Assembly (NCBI GenBank): GCA_020631635.1
Contig: JAHDGW010000006.1
Span: 1-33,747, forward strand
Direction: 5' to 3'
Length of the DNA stretch: 33,747 nt
Source of the DNA: Saprospiraceae bacterium
Lineage (GTDB): Bacteria; Bacteroidota; Bacteroidia; Chitinophagales; Saprospiraceae
Shown here one piece after another: positions 18,803-28,215 of this stretch (the stretch's first letter is position 1; each line of letters begins with the position of its first letter). The notes below the pieces were generated by a model that searched no databases, had not been told where the DNA came from, and saw only the letters and a program-made list of their open reading frames with translations. The translations under genes and the position numbers were made by a program.

Positions 18803-20221
18803 ATGGATATCAAAGCTGTACAGATAATAAAAAGCTTCTCTAAAGTAGAGCGAAATCGCTTAACCAAATTTATAGATTCTCCTTACTTTAACAGTAACGA
18901 CAAACTCTCTGCCTATTATCACAGTTTTATAAATAACGTAAACTCTATACAAGAGCCTAGCCTTCAAGATAGCGCTTGTTCTATCTACAATAAAAAGTTG
19001 AGCAAAGATGAATTCAATAAAATCAATCATGCCTTACTTGAATTAGTTACTCAATATCTACAACAGGAAAACTTAAAGTCAAAGAAGCTACTCCTTGAAA
19101 ACCTGTTAGTAAACGAAGTAATAAAAAGAAAAATTGAACTACTTGAAAAGCAAGCGTTCAAACAAGCTGAACGAACTAAAAAAAGAGCACTCGAACGTTC
19201 ATTTGATCACTTATTGGAATCATATAGGCTAGAGCACTATCGATTCATGAATACCAGTGAGTTTGAACGGAAGGTAAAGTCTAAAAGGAATTTTTCTGGT
19301 GAAGAAATCAATTCGATAAATCAATCCTTAAATGATTTGTTTGCGACAGAAAAGCTAAGAGTCTATTGTATGTATTTGTCTTGGAACAGAGTCGTAGGCT
19401 TAAAAATAGAATTTCCGCTTATCAAATATGTAGAACGTTGGGTGAAAAATAATAACACCAAGCCATTAACCCAAATCTATTATCTGGTCTCCAAGACGTT
19501 TACTGATTTTGAAAATGATACGCATTACTACGAGTTGAAAAAGCTTTTAGAGAGTAATAAGGATACCTTTAACGCTAATGAAGGAAGGATAATTTACGAT
19601 GCTATCCTTAATTATTGTATTCAAAAAACAAATATTGGTGAAGCATCATTTCAAGAAGAATTATTGACCGCATATATAAATTCTCTAGAACAAGGATATC
19701 TACTTGTCAACAATCAACTTAGTCCAACATCATTCAGAAATATATGCTTCATTGGTACTAGGCTCAAGAGATTTGATTGGGTAGAAAGTTTTATCAATAA
19801 ATATAACGCCTTATTACCACTAGAATTTAGAAAGAATGCACTGACATTCAACCAAGCTAGACTAGCCTTCTATAGGAAAGATTATTTGATGGTACTTGAG
19901 CTCTTAAATCAAGTCGAATATGAAGACATTGGGTACAATCTAAATTCTAAGACTCTAATGCTTGCATCGTATTATGAACTAGATGAATATCTATCCTTGA
20001 CTTCACTTATCGAGAGCTTTAGAGCATACATAAGGCGATTAAAAGGAACTACTAAAGAGCGTAAATCATTTTATATGGACCTCTTGAAATATACTCAAAA
20101 GTTGACCAAGATTGAGCCAAGAGACCGCAAAGCGCTTATCAAGCTGAAAGAAGAAGTGACTCATAAAAAAGGAGTTGTCAATAAGCAGTGGCTTTTAGAA
20201 AAAATAGAAGAACTACTCTAA
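18803..20221 (+). CDS. Hypothetical protein, all-helical, lineage-restricted family
   Basis: 472-aa intact ORF, predicted mostly helical (MDIKAVQIIKSFSKVERNRLTKFIDSPYFNSNDKLSAYYHSF...); no domain recognised. Confidence 0.75.
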   Translation: MDIKAVQIIKSFSKVERNRLTKFIDSPYFNSNDKLSAYYHSFINNVNSIQEPSLQDSACSIYNKKLSKDEFNKINHALLELVTQYLQQENLKSKKLLLENLLVNEVIKRKIELLEKQAFKQAERTKKRALERSFDHLLESYRLEHYRFMNTSEFERKVKSKRNFSGEEINSINQSLNDLFATEKLRVYCMYLSWNRVVGLKIEFPLIKYVERWVKNNNTKPLTQIYYLVSKTFTDFENDTHYYELKKLLESNKDTFNANEGRIIYDAILNYCIQKTNIGEASFQEELLTAYINSLEQGYLLVNNQLSPTSFRNICFIGTRLKRFDWVESFINKYNALLPLEFRKNALTFNQARLAFYRKDYLMVLELLNQVEYEDIGYNLNSKTLMLASYYELDEYLSLTSLIESFRAYIRRLKGTTKERKSFYMDLLKYTQKLTKIEPRDRKALIKLKEEVTHKKGVVNKQWLLEKIEELL

Positions 20222-22785
20222 AACTCCACCTGTGCTCTCGCTCTGATAGCTAATCCCTTATTACCCCATAAGGCAGGTACATCTGGATTATCGAGATAGG
20301 TAAACCTTTGTACAAAATCTACTCTCAGAAATTTCAAAATATTGCTGAAGCCAATGTTGGCTTCGACATAAGGCTCTTTGCCAAATGTGAAAGTTCTTTG
20401 TTGATCATTCTGATCTCTAGGAAATTGAATAAGTGTAGGATCGATATCTGGATTGTCATCATCTCGTGTAGATCCATAATATACCTTTAGACCTACAATT
20501 TCTCGCAATTTAAGATGTTTGATGAGAGGTATATTATTCAAGAAATACCCATAGAAATAATGCTCTACTTGAAAACTCGCAAACTGATCAGCAGTGAACT
20601 CTAAAAAATTCATGAGATTGAAGGAAGAGAGTTGATAAATATAGGTCTGATTTCCTCTGGGAAGCCAATGCAGTATGTACGGTATATTACCCCAGAGTTT
20701 ACCCGCCTCCATATTGATATTCGTAGTTCCTAGTTCCGTCCATTCAATTTGCTTAAAAAGAGTGGCATACAATTTATGATAATCATGCTCACCTCCAAGT
20801 ACATTAGCAAGTCCACGAGCATATTGTAAAGTAAGTATTGGAAATTCATTTTGAAGTTGGACTCTAGCATCTTTACCTTGTAGAAACTGCTCATTAGGAG
20901 CATATCTCAAACGTATAAAAGGCTCAGTGGTACGTACATTACCCGCAGCAACTATTTGCTCCAGCTCCTCATCATATCGATCAAAACTCAATGAGCCGAT
21001 TGCTTCTCGATCCCTAAATCTTGCTCCCAATTCAATTGAAAAAGGACTGCGATCGCTTTCTCGCAAATAACTAAACTCCAAACGAGTAGTGAGTAACATA
21101 CGTGTAGCTTCTCCTCTTCTAAAGGATAAAAATATATTTTCAGGATTAAAATTCTCTAACTCCTGACCTGGGAAAGAGCTTGCCTCCTCTACAGAAATTG
21201 AGAATTCATGTTTGGGACTCTGAAACCAATCCTTATTGAAGCTATATACAGCTCTGCCAAACCATTTCCAGTTTTCAGTTTTGGTAGCATAGGAAATATC
21301 ACCGATCAGTCTTAGTTTTTTTGAAAAGTCGAATTTAGTACTTATCCCAAACCTTAAAGTCCAATCTTCTACTTGATTGTAATTGGCGAAATTGGCTACT
21401 TTTCCTATCTCGAAATACTTTAAAGGAATATATCCAGTAGTCGCAATATTCAAAGCTGTTACATACGTCTGATATCTCCTGTTATTGCGCAGTGTATCCA
21501 TCATCTGGTAGAGTTCCAAATCACTTTTACCTAGGGGTACCAATCGATTACTTTGCCAAAAGTCTTCTCCTTGTTCTAGTCCTTTATCATTTAGAATAAT
21601 CTCTTCAGTACCAGAAAATATAGACTTATCCTGCGGTGCATCAAAAGAGAAATTACTCCGATGTAAGCTTCGGTTTCCAAAAAAACCAATCCCATTATTT
21701 GTCAAAGAGTAATCAATGACAACTTCATCTTTTGTTATTAAAAATCGGCCTTCATATTCTTTAAATTCTTGATCGATACTTAAATCTCTTACAAAATTAA
21801 GATTGATGCCATTGATGATCCCCATCTTTACTTTTAATATAGAATACCTGTCATCATTGGAGATAAATAGATTTCCTGTAAATCCCATATCCCCTTTATC
21901 CTCTGGTATAAAAGCAAGATTTATAGCACTCTTACCATTGATATAGGTAGTATCCTGAATGTAGTATCTATAGAAATCTACCCCATTGCTACTTATAGGA
22001 CTGACAAAATTATTTTCGATAAGTTGGATCTCGTCTTCATAGATATCAATATCGGTATAGAGTAAATCGATAATATCATTTAGGCTATTGGCATCTACTT
22101 GATCGTTCACTTTTGAATAATTGACACCATATCTGATTTCTCTATTGATGTAACCTTCTCTTTTGTGATACTTTGTACTAGAAATTTCTCTAATAAATAC
22201 TGGTAAGTATGTCCGTCCATTGATTTCGCTCGTATCTATATATTCCCATAGGAAATCAAAATCCCTCAAAAATCTACGATTTTTGAATTTATCAGTAATA
22301 TTATTGATATCCAATCTTACCTTATCGTATTGATCATAAGAATAATATTCCTCTTCTTTTAAATGATTTTTACCCTTATTAGCTAGGACTTTTTTCATGA
22401 GCTCTAGAGAAGGATTGTTCTTTTTGGAATACTTTGTTTTATCGGCAATAATGTTGACAGTATTGAGCCGTAGACCCTCTGGTTCGAGATAAAAATCTTT
22501 GTTTATCCGTGTTCCTTTAGGCACATATACTTTAAGATCTTGGTACCCTATATAGTCTATCAAAAGAGTATCACTTGGAAATCTCGTATGAAGCTTAAAT
22601 CGACCATCCAGATCTGTAGAAGTACCTACTGCCGTACCTACGTAACTGATATTGACAAAAGCTAGAGGTTCTTTAGTTTCTTTATCAAATACCTGACCCT
22701 TGACTCTCGTGACTTCTTGAGCCAGACCCATCGTAGAAAATAAAAGAAAAGAAAATATGAGATTAATAGAAGAGTAATAATTCAC
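20218..22785 (-). CDS. DUF5686 / carboxypeptidase-regulatory-like domain outer-membrane protein
   Basis: Signal peptide; VKGQVFDKETKEPLAFVNISYVGTAVGTSTDLDGRFKL (CarboxypepD_reg-like); long beta-rich C-terminus ending VQRFTYLDNPDVPALWGNKGLAIRARAQVEF. Confidence 0.82.
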   Translation of the reverse strand: MNYYSSINLIFSFLLFSTMGLAQEVTRVKGQVFDKETKEPLAFVNISYVGTAVGTSTDLDGRFKLHTRFPSDTLLIDYIGYQDLKVYVPKGTRINKDFYLEPEGLRLNTVNIIADKTKYSKKNNPSLELMKKVLANKGKNHLKEEEYYSYDQYDKVRLDINNITDKFKNRRFLRDFDFLWEYIDTSEINGRTYLPVFIREISSTKYHKREGYINREIRYGVNYSKVNDQVDANSLNDIIDLLYTDIDIYEDEIQLIENNFVSPISSNGVDFYRYYIQDTTYINGKSAINLAFIPEDKGDMGFTGNLFISNDDRYSILKVKMGIINGINLNFVRDLSIDQEFKEYEGRFLITKDEVVIDYSLTNNGIGFFGNRSLHRSNFSFDAPQDKSIFSGTEEIILNDKGLEQGEDFWQSNRLVPLGKSDLELYQMMDTLRNNRRYQTYVTALNIATTGYIPLKYFEIGKVANFANYNQVEDWTLRFGISTKFDFSKKLRLIGDISYATKTENWKWFGRAVYSFNKDWFQSPKHEFSISVEEASSFPGQELENFNPENIFLSFRRGEATRMLLTTRLEFSYLRESDRSPFSIELGARFRDREAIGSLSFDRYDEELEQIVAAGNVRTTEPFIRLRYAPNEQFLQGKDARVQLQNEFPILTLQYARGLANVLGGEHDYHKLYATLFKQIEWTELGTTNINMEAGKLWGNIPYILHWLPRGNQTYIYQLSSFNLMNFLEFTADQFASFQVEHYFYGYFLNNIPLIKHLKLREIVGLKVYYGSTRDDDNPDIDPTLIQFPRDQNDQQRTFTFGKEPYVEANIGFSNILKFLRVDFVQRFTYLDNPDVPALWGNKGLAIRARAQVEF

Positions 22786-22869
22786 GTGAGCTACAATGAT
22801 TTACAATTAGATGTTACAACAACGATCTATAACTTAGAAATGTTGAAAACTTTATAAAAAATTAAGCCA

Positions 22870-22877
22870 CAAAGCTA
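22870..22877 (-). promoter_or_regulatory. Putative -7 element TAGCTTTG (reverse strand) for the DUF5686 gene
   Basis: TAnnTTTG match; same octamer as the fabD promoter. Confidence 0.35.
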
Positions 22878-22955
22878 AATACCTTTCTCTCTTTTATAGA
22901 ACGAAAAAAGGAAGATTCTGACCTATTGTAGATATACGAGCTTGAGCAGGGTATA

Positions 22956-23648
22956 TTAATCTATGAGTGAAACACCATTGATATCAGTAGTCAGTACATC
23001 ACTCATCAAATCAAACCAAGGGCGCAAACTTATATAGTCTTCAACAACCGAATCTAGAAATCCTCCAGAAAGCACCTCTTTGTCTGAGTAGTTTTTCGCA
23101 AAAAAATATGATTTATACCTCAATAGGTCTATCGCAGGATCATCCTTTTTGTATCCTTTGGGCGCAGTCTTTACTTGATCGCCTTGCAGCGACCCAAATC
23201 TTTCCAGGAGTTTATCATTTTTAAAAACATCTCTAAATGCTTCGGTGTCATGAGCAATTTCGTGTCTGATCCTTGCTAAGTCTTTGGAATCAGGTTTCCA
23301 AAACCCTCCTCCGATAAAGGTCTGACCATTCGGTTGGATAGCGAAATAATAGCCGCCACGTAATCTAGCGGTATCTCGCTTTAATTGCCCAGAAAAACCA
23401 TTTTTATATGGTGTCTTATCCTTCGAAAAACGAACATCTCGATATATCCGAAATAAAATCTTTTTACCAGTCTGATCTACAATCTGATCATGCTTTGACA
23501 TTTCCTTTTTTAAATCATCAGCAAATGAGATCATGTTTTCATGCGCGATGATGTACCTCGCTTTTTGATCAGCAAACCAAGGTTTATTATTGTTTTTCGC
23601 CAAATCTTTTAAAAAGGATAAAGTCTCTTTAGCAATCAGAGTAGACAT
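22956..23648 (-). CDS. DUF2461 domain-containing protein
   Basis: TLSFLKDLAKNNNKPWFADQKARY, RIYRDVRFSKDKTPYKNGFSGQLKRDTARLRGGYYFAIQPNGQTFIGGGFWKP. Confidence 0.88.
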   Translation of the reverse strand: MSTLIAKETLSFLKDLAKNNNKPWFADQKARYIIAHENMISFADDLKKEMSKHDQIVDQTGKKILFRIYRDVRFSKDKTPYKNGFSGQLKRDTARLRGGYYFAIQPNGQTFIGGGFWKPDSKDLARIRHEIAHDTEAFRDVFKNDKLLERFGSLQGDQVKTAPKGYKKDDPAIDLLRYKSYFFAKNYSDKEVLSGGFLDSVVEDYISLRPWFDLMSDVLTTDINGVSLID

Positions 23649-23737
23649 AGTTATGATTTTGCAAAGGCATATTTTTGGGTAAAATTAGAAATCGCTGGTA
23701 ATATTGCCATAAATATTGGCAATTGGGTTTTATACGT

Positions 23738-25075
23738 TTAAGATGGAATATCAAAAGAACAGCGTTGCCCATGCCCATGTTCAAAATACTGACCTTCGTC
23801 ATAGACTTTATATCCGTTGACATAAGTTGACTTGACTGATCCCTTAAAGGTTTTTCCTTCTAATGGCGACCAACCACATTTATATGCAATATTGGACTTA
23901 TCTATAGTATAGTTCTTAGTGGGGTCTACGAGTACAAGATCGGCGAAATTTCCCTCTCTAATATATCCTCGGTCTTCAACATGAAAACATTCAGCGGGTG
24001 CATGACACATCTTTTCAATAATTCTCTCTTTGGTGATCATACCCCTGTGGTAAAAATCTAACATTATATGAAGACTATGCTGTACGAGTGGTAAGCCGCT
24101 AGGCGCCTGCATGAATGGTTTAGATTTTTCTTCTATGGTATGTGGTGCATGATCGGTTGCGATGATATCCAATCGATCATCTAGCAGCGCCTGAAATAAG
24201 GCTTCTTTATTCACCTTTTCTTTGATCGCTGGATTACATTTAATTTTATTACCCAGTTGAGCATATTGCTCAGCATCGAAGTATAGGTGATGGACACAGA
24301 CCTCTGATGTTATTCTTTTTTCGGATAAAGGGATATCATTGGTAAAAAGATCAATCTCATCCTGAGTAGAAATATGCAGTATATGGAGTCTAGTATTATA
24401 TCGCTTAGCCAAGTCAACCGCTAAGCTAGACGACAGCAAGCAACCTGTGGCATTTCGAATGATCGGATGATAGCTTGCATCAAGTTGATCACCAAACTCC
24501 TTGGTATAAAATTCTATATTTTGCTTTATGGTTTCCTCATCTTCGCAATGTGTAGCGATGAGCAATGGTACTTCCTTAAACAATGACTCTAGTGCAGTAC
24601 GATTATCGACAAGCATCTTACCCGTACTCGACCCCATAAATATTTTTACTCCACATACCTGCTTCCCATCTGTCTTTAGTACTTCTTCCAAATTATCATT
24701 GGAGGCTCCCATGAAAAATGAGTAATTGGCAAATGAAGATGCTGCAGCAATATCATACTTATCCTGCAATAGCTCTTGGGTCAATGCCGCGGGTTTGGTA
24801 TTAGGCATTTCAAAAAATGTAGTCGTACCTCCAGCGACTGCTGCCCTTGATTCGGAATGGATATTGGCCTTATGTGTAAGGCCTGGTTCTCTGAAATGTA
24901 CCTGATCATCAATAATACCTGGCATCATCCACAATCCCTCACAGTTCACCTCGGCATCGGCATGAGTAGCTATCGATGGGGCAATTTTTTCAATTTTGTC
25001 ATTCACGACCAAAACGTCAGCCTCTTTTGATATACCATCCGAGATCACCAAAGCATTACGGAATATAGTCTTCAT
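23738..25075 (-). CDS. pyrC: Dihydroorotase (amidohydrolase family); ATG at 25075, track start 25084 is TTG
   Basis: MPGIIDDQVHFREPGLTHKANIHSESRAAVAGGTTTFFEMPNTKP; IATDHAPHTIEEK...APSGLPLVQHSL. Confidence 0.87.
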   Translation of the reverse strand: MKTIFRNALVISDGISKEADVLVVNDKIEKIAPSIATHADAEVNCEGLWMMPGIIDDQVHFREPGLTHKANIHSESRAAVAGGTTTFFEMPNTKPAALTQELLQDKYDIAAASSFANYSFFMGASNDNLEEVLKTDGKQVCGVKIFMGSSTGKMLVDNRTALESLFKEVPLLIATHCEDEETIKQNIEFYTKEFGDQLDASYHPIIRNATGCLLSSSLAVDLAKRYNTRLHILHISTQDEIDLFTNDIPLSEKRITSEVCVHHLYFDAEQYAQLGNKIKCNPAIKEKVNKEALFQALLDDRLDIIATDHAPHTIEEKSKPFMQAPSGLPLVQHSLHIMLDFYHRGMITKERIIEKMCHAPAECFHVEDRGYIREGNFADLVLVDPTKNYTIDKSNIAYKCGWSPLEGKTFKGSVKSTYVNGYKVYDEGQYFEHGHGQRCSFDIPS

Positions 25076-25195
25076 GTGTTTCAATTTTCCTCTAATATGA
25101 TGAATAATCTAGTTTCCAAAATTTATTATCCACGAAAATCCTATTACCTATTGCATTTTGTTCCATTTGCCCGCTACATTATGTAATATTATGAA

Positions 25196-26272
25196 ATGCG
25201 AATAATCACTTTACTTCTTATCGGTATCCTTGCCCTGTCTTGCAACACTACTGATCATCATCCGATTGTAGATAGTCAAACACCAGTATTATCTAAAGTT
25301 CTTGCAGAGCAGCTTTTAGACTTACCTCTCAAATGTGTCGAACAACAACTCCCTTATAAATCAGGTATCATATTAGCTGACTCCAGCGATCTTGACTTAC
25401 CGATCGTACACCACCCTATCTTTTATGGTTGTTTTGATTGGCACTCCGCTGTGCATGGTTATTGGTCTATGGTTTTTCTTTTGAAATCGCATCCTGAGCT
25501 ATCTCGAAAAAATGAGGTACTCTCCATTTTCAACAAGCATTTCACAAAAGAGAATATAACTCAAGAAATTGCTTATTTCAATCTCAATAAGTATTCGGCA
25601 TCCTTTGAACGGACTTATGGATGGGCCTGGCTGCTCAAGCTTCAAGAAGAACTGGATACTTGGGAAATCGAACAAGCCAAAAGCTATGCCAATACATTGA
25701 GACCACTCAGCAATCTGATTATCAAAAAGTATGAAGACTATTTACCCAAACTGGTCTATCCTATTCGAGTTGGAGAACATACAAATACCGCTTTTGGTCT
25801 AAGTTTCGCTTTAGATTATGCGGTACAGTCTGGTAATAATGTTTTTGCCAATTCTGTTAAAGAGCATGCCATGCGCTTTTATGCTAGAGACGAAGACTGC
25901 CCTATAACTTGGGAGCCTAGCGGATATGACTTTTTATCTCCCTGCCTTTCTGAACTCAGTCTTATGAAAAAAGTACTAAGTAAGGATGAATTTAAGTCTT
26001 GGAGTAGTGCCTTTCTTCCTAGCCTATTTGATAACAGTCTTACACTTAGCCCCGGAGAAGTAAAGGATCGGTCTGATGGTAAACTAGTGCATCTAGATGG
26101 ACTCAATTTTTCTAGAGCTTGGTGCCTGTATAATCTTGATCAAGAATATGCAAATCAATTAGCAGATCAGCATATCAATCATTCCTTGGATAAAATAAAA
26201 GATGGTGATTATGCTGGGGAGCATTGGCTCGCAAGTTTTGCATTATATGCACTCAAAACAAGTGCTCAATGA
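25196..26272 (+). CDS. DUF2891 family lipoprotein
   Basis: Lipobox ILALSC; FYGCFDWHSAVHGYWSMVFLL, FERTYGWAWLLKLQEEL, GEHTNTAFGLSFALDYA, CPITWEPSGYDFLSPCLSELSLM. Confidence 0.8.
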   Translation: MRIITLLLIGILALSCNTTDHHPIVDSQTPVLSKVLAEQLLDLPLKCVEQQLPYKSGIILADSSDLDLPIVHHPIFYGCFDWHSAVHGYWSMVFLLKSHPELSRKNEVLSIFNKHFTKENITQEIAYFNLNKYSASFERTYGWAWLLKLQEELDTWEIEQAKSYANTLRPLSNLIIKKYEDYLPKLVYPIRVGEHTNTAFGLSFALDYAVQSGNNVFANSVKEHAMRFYARDEDCPITWEPSGYDFLSPCLSELSLMKKVLSKDEFKSWSSAFLPSLFDNSLTLSPGEVKDRSDGKLVHLDGLNFSRAWCLYNLDQEYANQLADQHINHSLDKIKDGDYAGEHWLASFALYALKTSAQ

Positions 26273-27477
26273 TCAGCTCTCTTAAAAAGTATTTTGGACC
26301 TTCTATGCTTATCACTGCGGCCTTCATTGGTCCGGGCACATTGACTGTATGTACTATTGCGGGTTATGAATTAGGTTATGAACTTCTATGGGTATTGCTA
26401 TTCGCAATTTTCACAACAGTTGTCTTGCAAGAAATGTCAGCAAGAGTTGGTCTAAAAACACAACAAGGACTTGCTCAAGCCCTTCAAAATTACATTCCAA
26501 ACAAAGTCATAAGAATTTCAATTATCGTTCTTTTACTAGCAGCTATTTTAGTTGGGAATACTGCTTACGAATCTGGCAATATAGCTGGAGCAGGACTAGG
26601 GCTATCGGGCTTATTTGGTGATATTTGGTGGTTTCCGATCATCATAGGCATCTTAGCTATAGGCTTATTGAGTGTACCATCTGTTCGTTACTTCCAGATG
26701 ATCATAAGTGGTATTGTCATACTGATGGTCGTTTGCTTTTTGATAGCCGTCTGTATGATCGGGCCCAGTTATTCAAATATACTATCAGGTATAATGCCTT
26801 CCAGTATATCAAGTGATAGTATACTCAAGGCTGTAGCGCTAGTAGGTACTACTGTGGTGCCCTACAATCTATTTTTACATGCTTCTCTTATCTCTGAAAA
26901 ATATGATCAAGGGTATTCACTCCAAGATCTCAGAATAGAAAACATGCTCGCAGTATTTTTGGGAGGGTTGATCTCTATCCTGATTCTGATTGTGGCCGCT
27001 GAAACCAGCACAATGAATGGCGGTGGATCCGTGAAATCGATCATGGATCTAGCAACGCTACTCAACCCTAGCTTTGGCGAAGGGTCCTTGTATATAATCT
27101 CGATAGGGCTATTAGCCGCAGGATTGAGTTCCGCGATTACAGCTCCTTTGGCGGCAGCCTATGTCGGTAAAGAAGTATTTAGTCTATCTCGGGATAGTTG
27201 GTATTTCAAAAGTATCTGGATAGTCATTATTCTGATTGGCGTGATAATTTCTCTTTCTGGTTATCAACCCATTTTAATAATAAAATTTGCTCAAGTCGCG
27301 AATGGAGTTATACTTCCACTACTAGCAGGCATACTTATATGGATGACTAATCAGAAATCTATTGTAGGCAAAGACATCAACAGCCTCGTATATAATGGAC
27401 TAGCCCTATTGGTTTTGATCGTAACTATCTTTATTTCTTTACGAGCTATGCATAGTGTATTCGGTATTTTCCAATAA
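26269..27477 (+). CDS. NRAMP-family-like (LeuT-fold) membrane transporter with non-canonical substrate motifs
   Basis: About 11 TMs; NRAMP-like TM1 AAFIGPGTLTVCTIAGYELGYELLW and TM6 VGTTVVPYNLFLHASLI; 4-bp ATGA overlap with the upstream gene. Confidence 0.85.
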   Translation: MISSLKKYFGPSMLITAAFIGPGTLTVCTIAGYELGYELLWVLLFAIFTTVVLQEMSARVGLKTQQGLAQALQNYIPNKVIRISIIVLLLAAILVGNTAYESGNIAGAGLGLSGLFGDIWWFPIIIGILAIGLLSVPSVRYFQMIISGIVILMVVCFLIAVCMIGPSYSNILSGIMPSSISSDSILKAVALVGTTVVPYNLFLHASLISEKYDQGYSLQDLRIENMLAVFLGGLISILILIVAAETSTMNGGGSVKSIMDLATLLNPSFGEGSLYIISIGLLAAGLSSAITAPLAAAYVGKEVFSLSRDSWYFKSIWIVIILIGVIISLSGYQPILIIKFAQVANGVILPLLAGILIWMTNQKSIVGKDINSLVYNGLALLVLIVTIFISLRAMHSVFGIFQ

Positions 27478-28215
27478 GTGATCGTGAGAAATCATATACA
27501 TATCAATTGTGATCTGGGAGAAGGTAACACTAATCTTGATAAATCCATTATGCCATTGATAGATGCATGTAACATTGCATGCGGTGGGCATACTGGAGAT
27601 GTTGATTCTATGATTCATTCTATAGAGCTTGCTCAAAAGCATAAAGTAGAAATAGGTGCTCACCCCTCCTACCCCGATCAAGATAATTTTGGCAGATTGA
27701 GTATGGATTTATCATGGATAGAATTAGCTCAAGCATTGAATTTTCAATGGAATTCGTTTAAAAAAATCGTACAGCGAATAGGTGCTACTATATCGCATAT
27801 CAAACCACACGGAGCACTTTATAATGATTGTCAAAAAGATGCTCAGCTCAGAAGGCAAGTATTTAATTTAATGCACAGTTGGGATGATAGCTTATACATT
27901 TTCACCAATGCACTTATCACTGAAAAAATCTTTAATATCAGTCAAGAACTATTTTTGGATCGAAATTATAACAAAGATCAATCGCTCGTTTCACGTCAAC
28001 AAGAAAATGCCCTTATTAGCGATCCGAAAGAAGTCATCGCAAATCTAGATCGATTGATTATGTATGGTGAATTATTGACAATAGATGGGACTGTTTTAAA
28101 ACCAGAATTTCAAACTCTTTGCGTCCATAGTGATAGCCCTAATGCCCTTAATATACTTCAACAGATAGGAGAATATTGTAAAACCAAAAAGATCGCTCGT
28201 GGAAAAAACACTTAG
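27478..28215 (+). CDS. pxpA: 5-oxoprolinase subunit PxpA (LamB/YcsF family), GTG start
   Basis: INCDLGEG, DACNIACGGHTGD, VEIGAHPSYPDQDNFGR, ISHIKPHGALYND. Confidence 0.93.
   Translation: MIVRNHIHINCDLGEGNTNLDKSIMPLIDACNIACGGHTGDVDSMIHSIELAQKHKVEIGAHPSYPDQDNFGRLSMDLSWIELAQALNFQWNSFKKIVQRIGATISHIKPHGALYNDCQKDAQLRRQVFNLMHSWDDSLYIFTNALITEKIFNISQELFLDRNYNKDQSLVSRQQENALISDPKEVIANLDRLIMYGELLTIDGTVLKPEFQTLCVHSDSPNALNILQQIGEYCKTKKIARGKNT

Noticed and set aside
23704-23722. Hairpin TTGCCA-TAAATAT-TGGCAA downstream of pyrC
   Set aside because: Short 6-bp stem with no T run in either orientation; too weak to call a terminator.
23629-23823. - strand 64-aa ORF overlapping the pyrC 3' end, possible frameshift extension
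   Set aside because: PyrC ends naturally at CSFDIPS, and the DUF2461 start lies at 23648, so no frameshift is needed.
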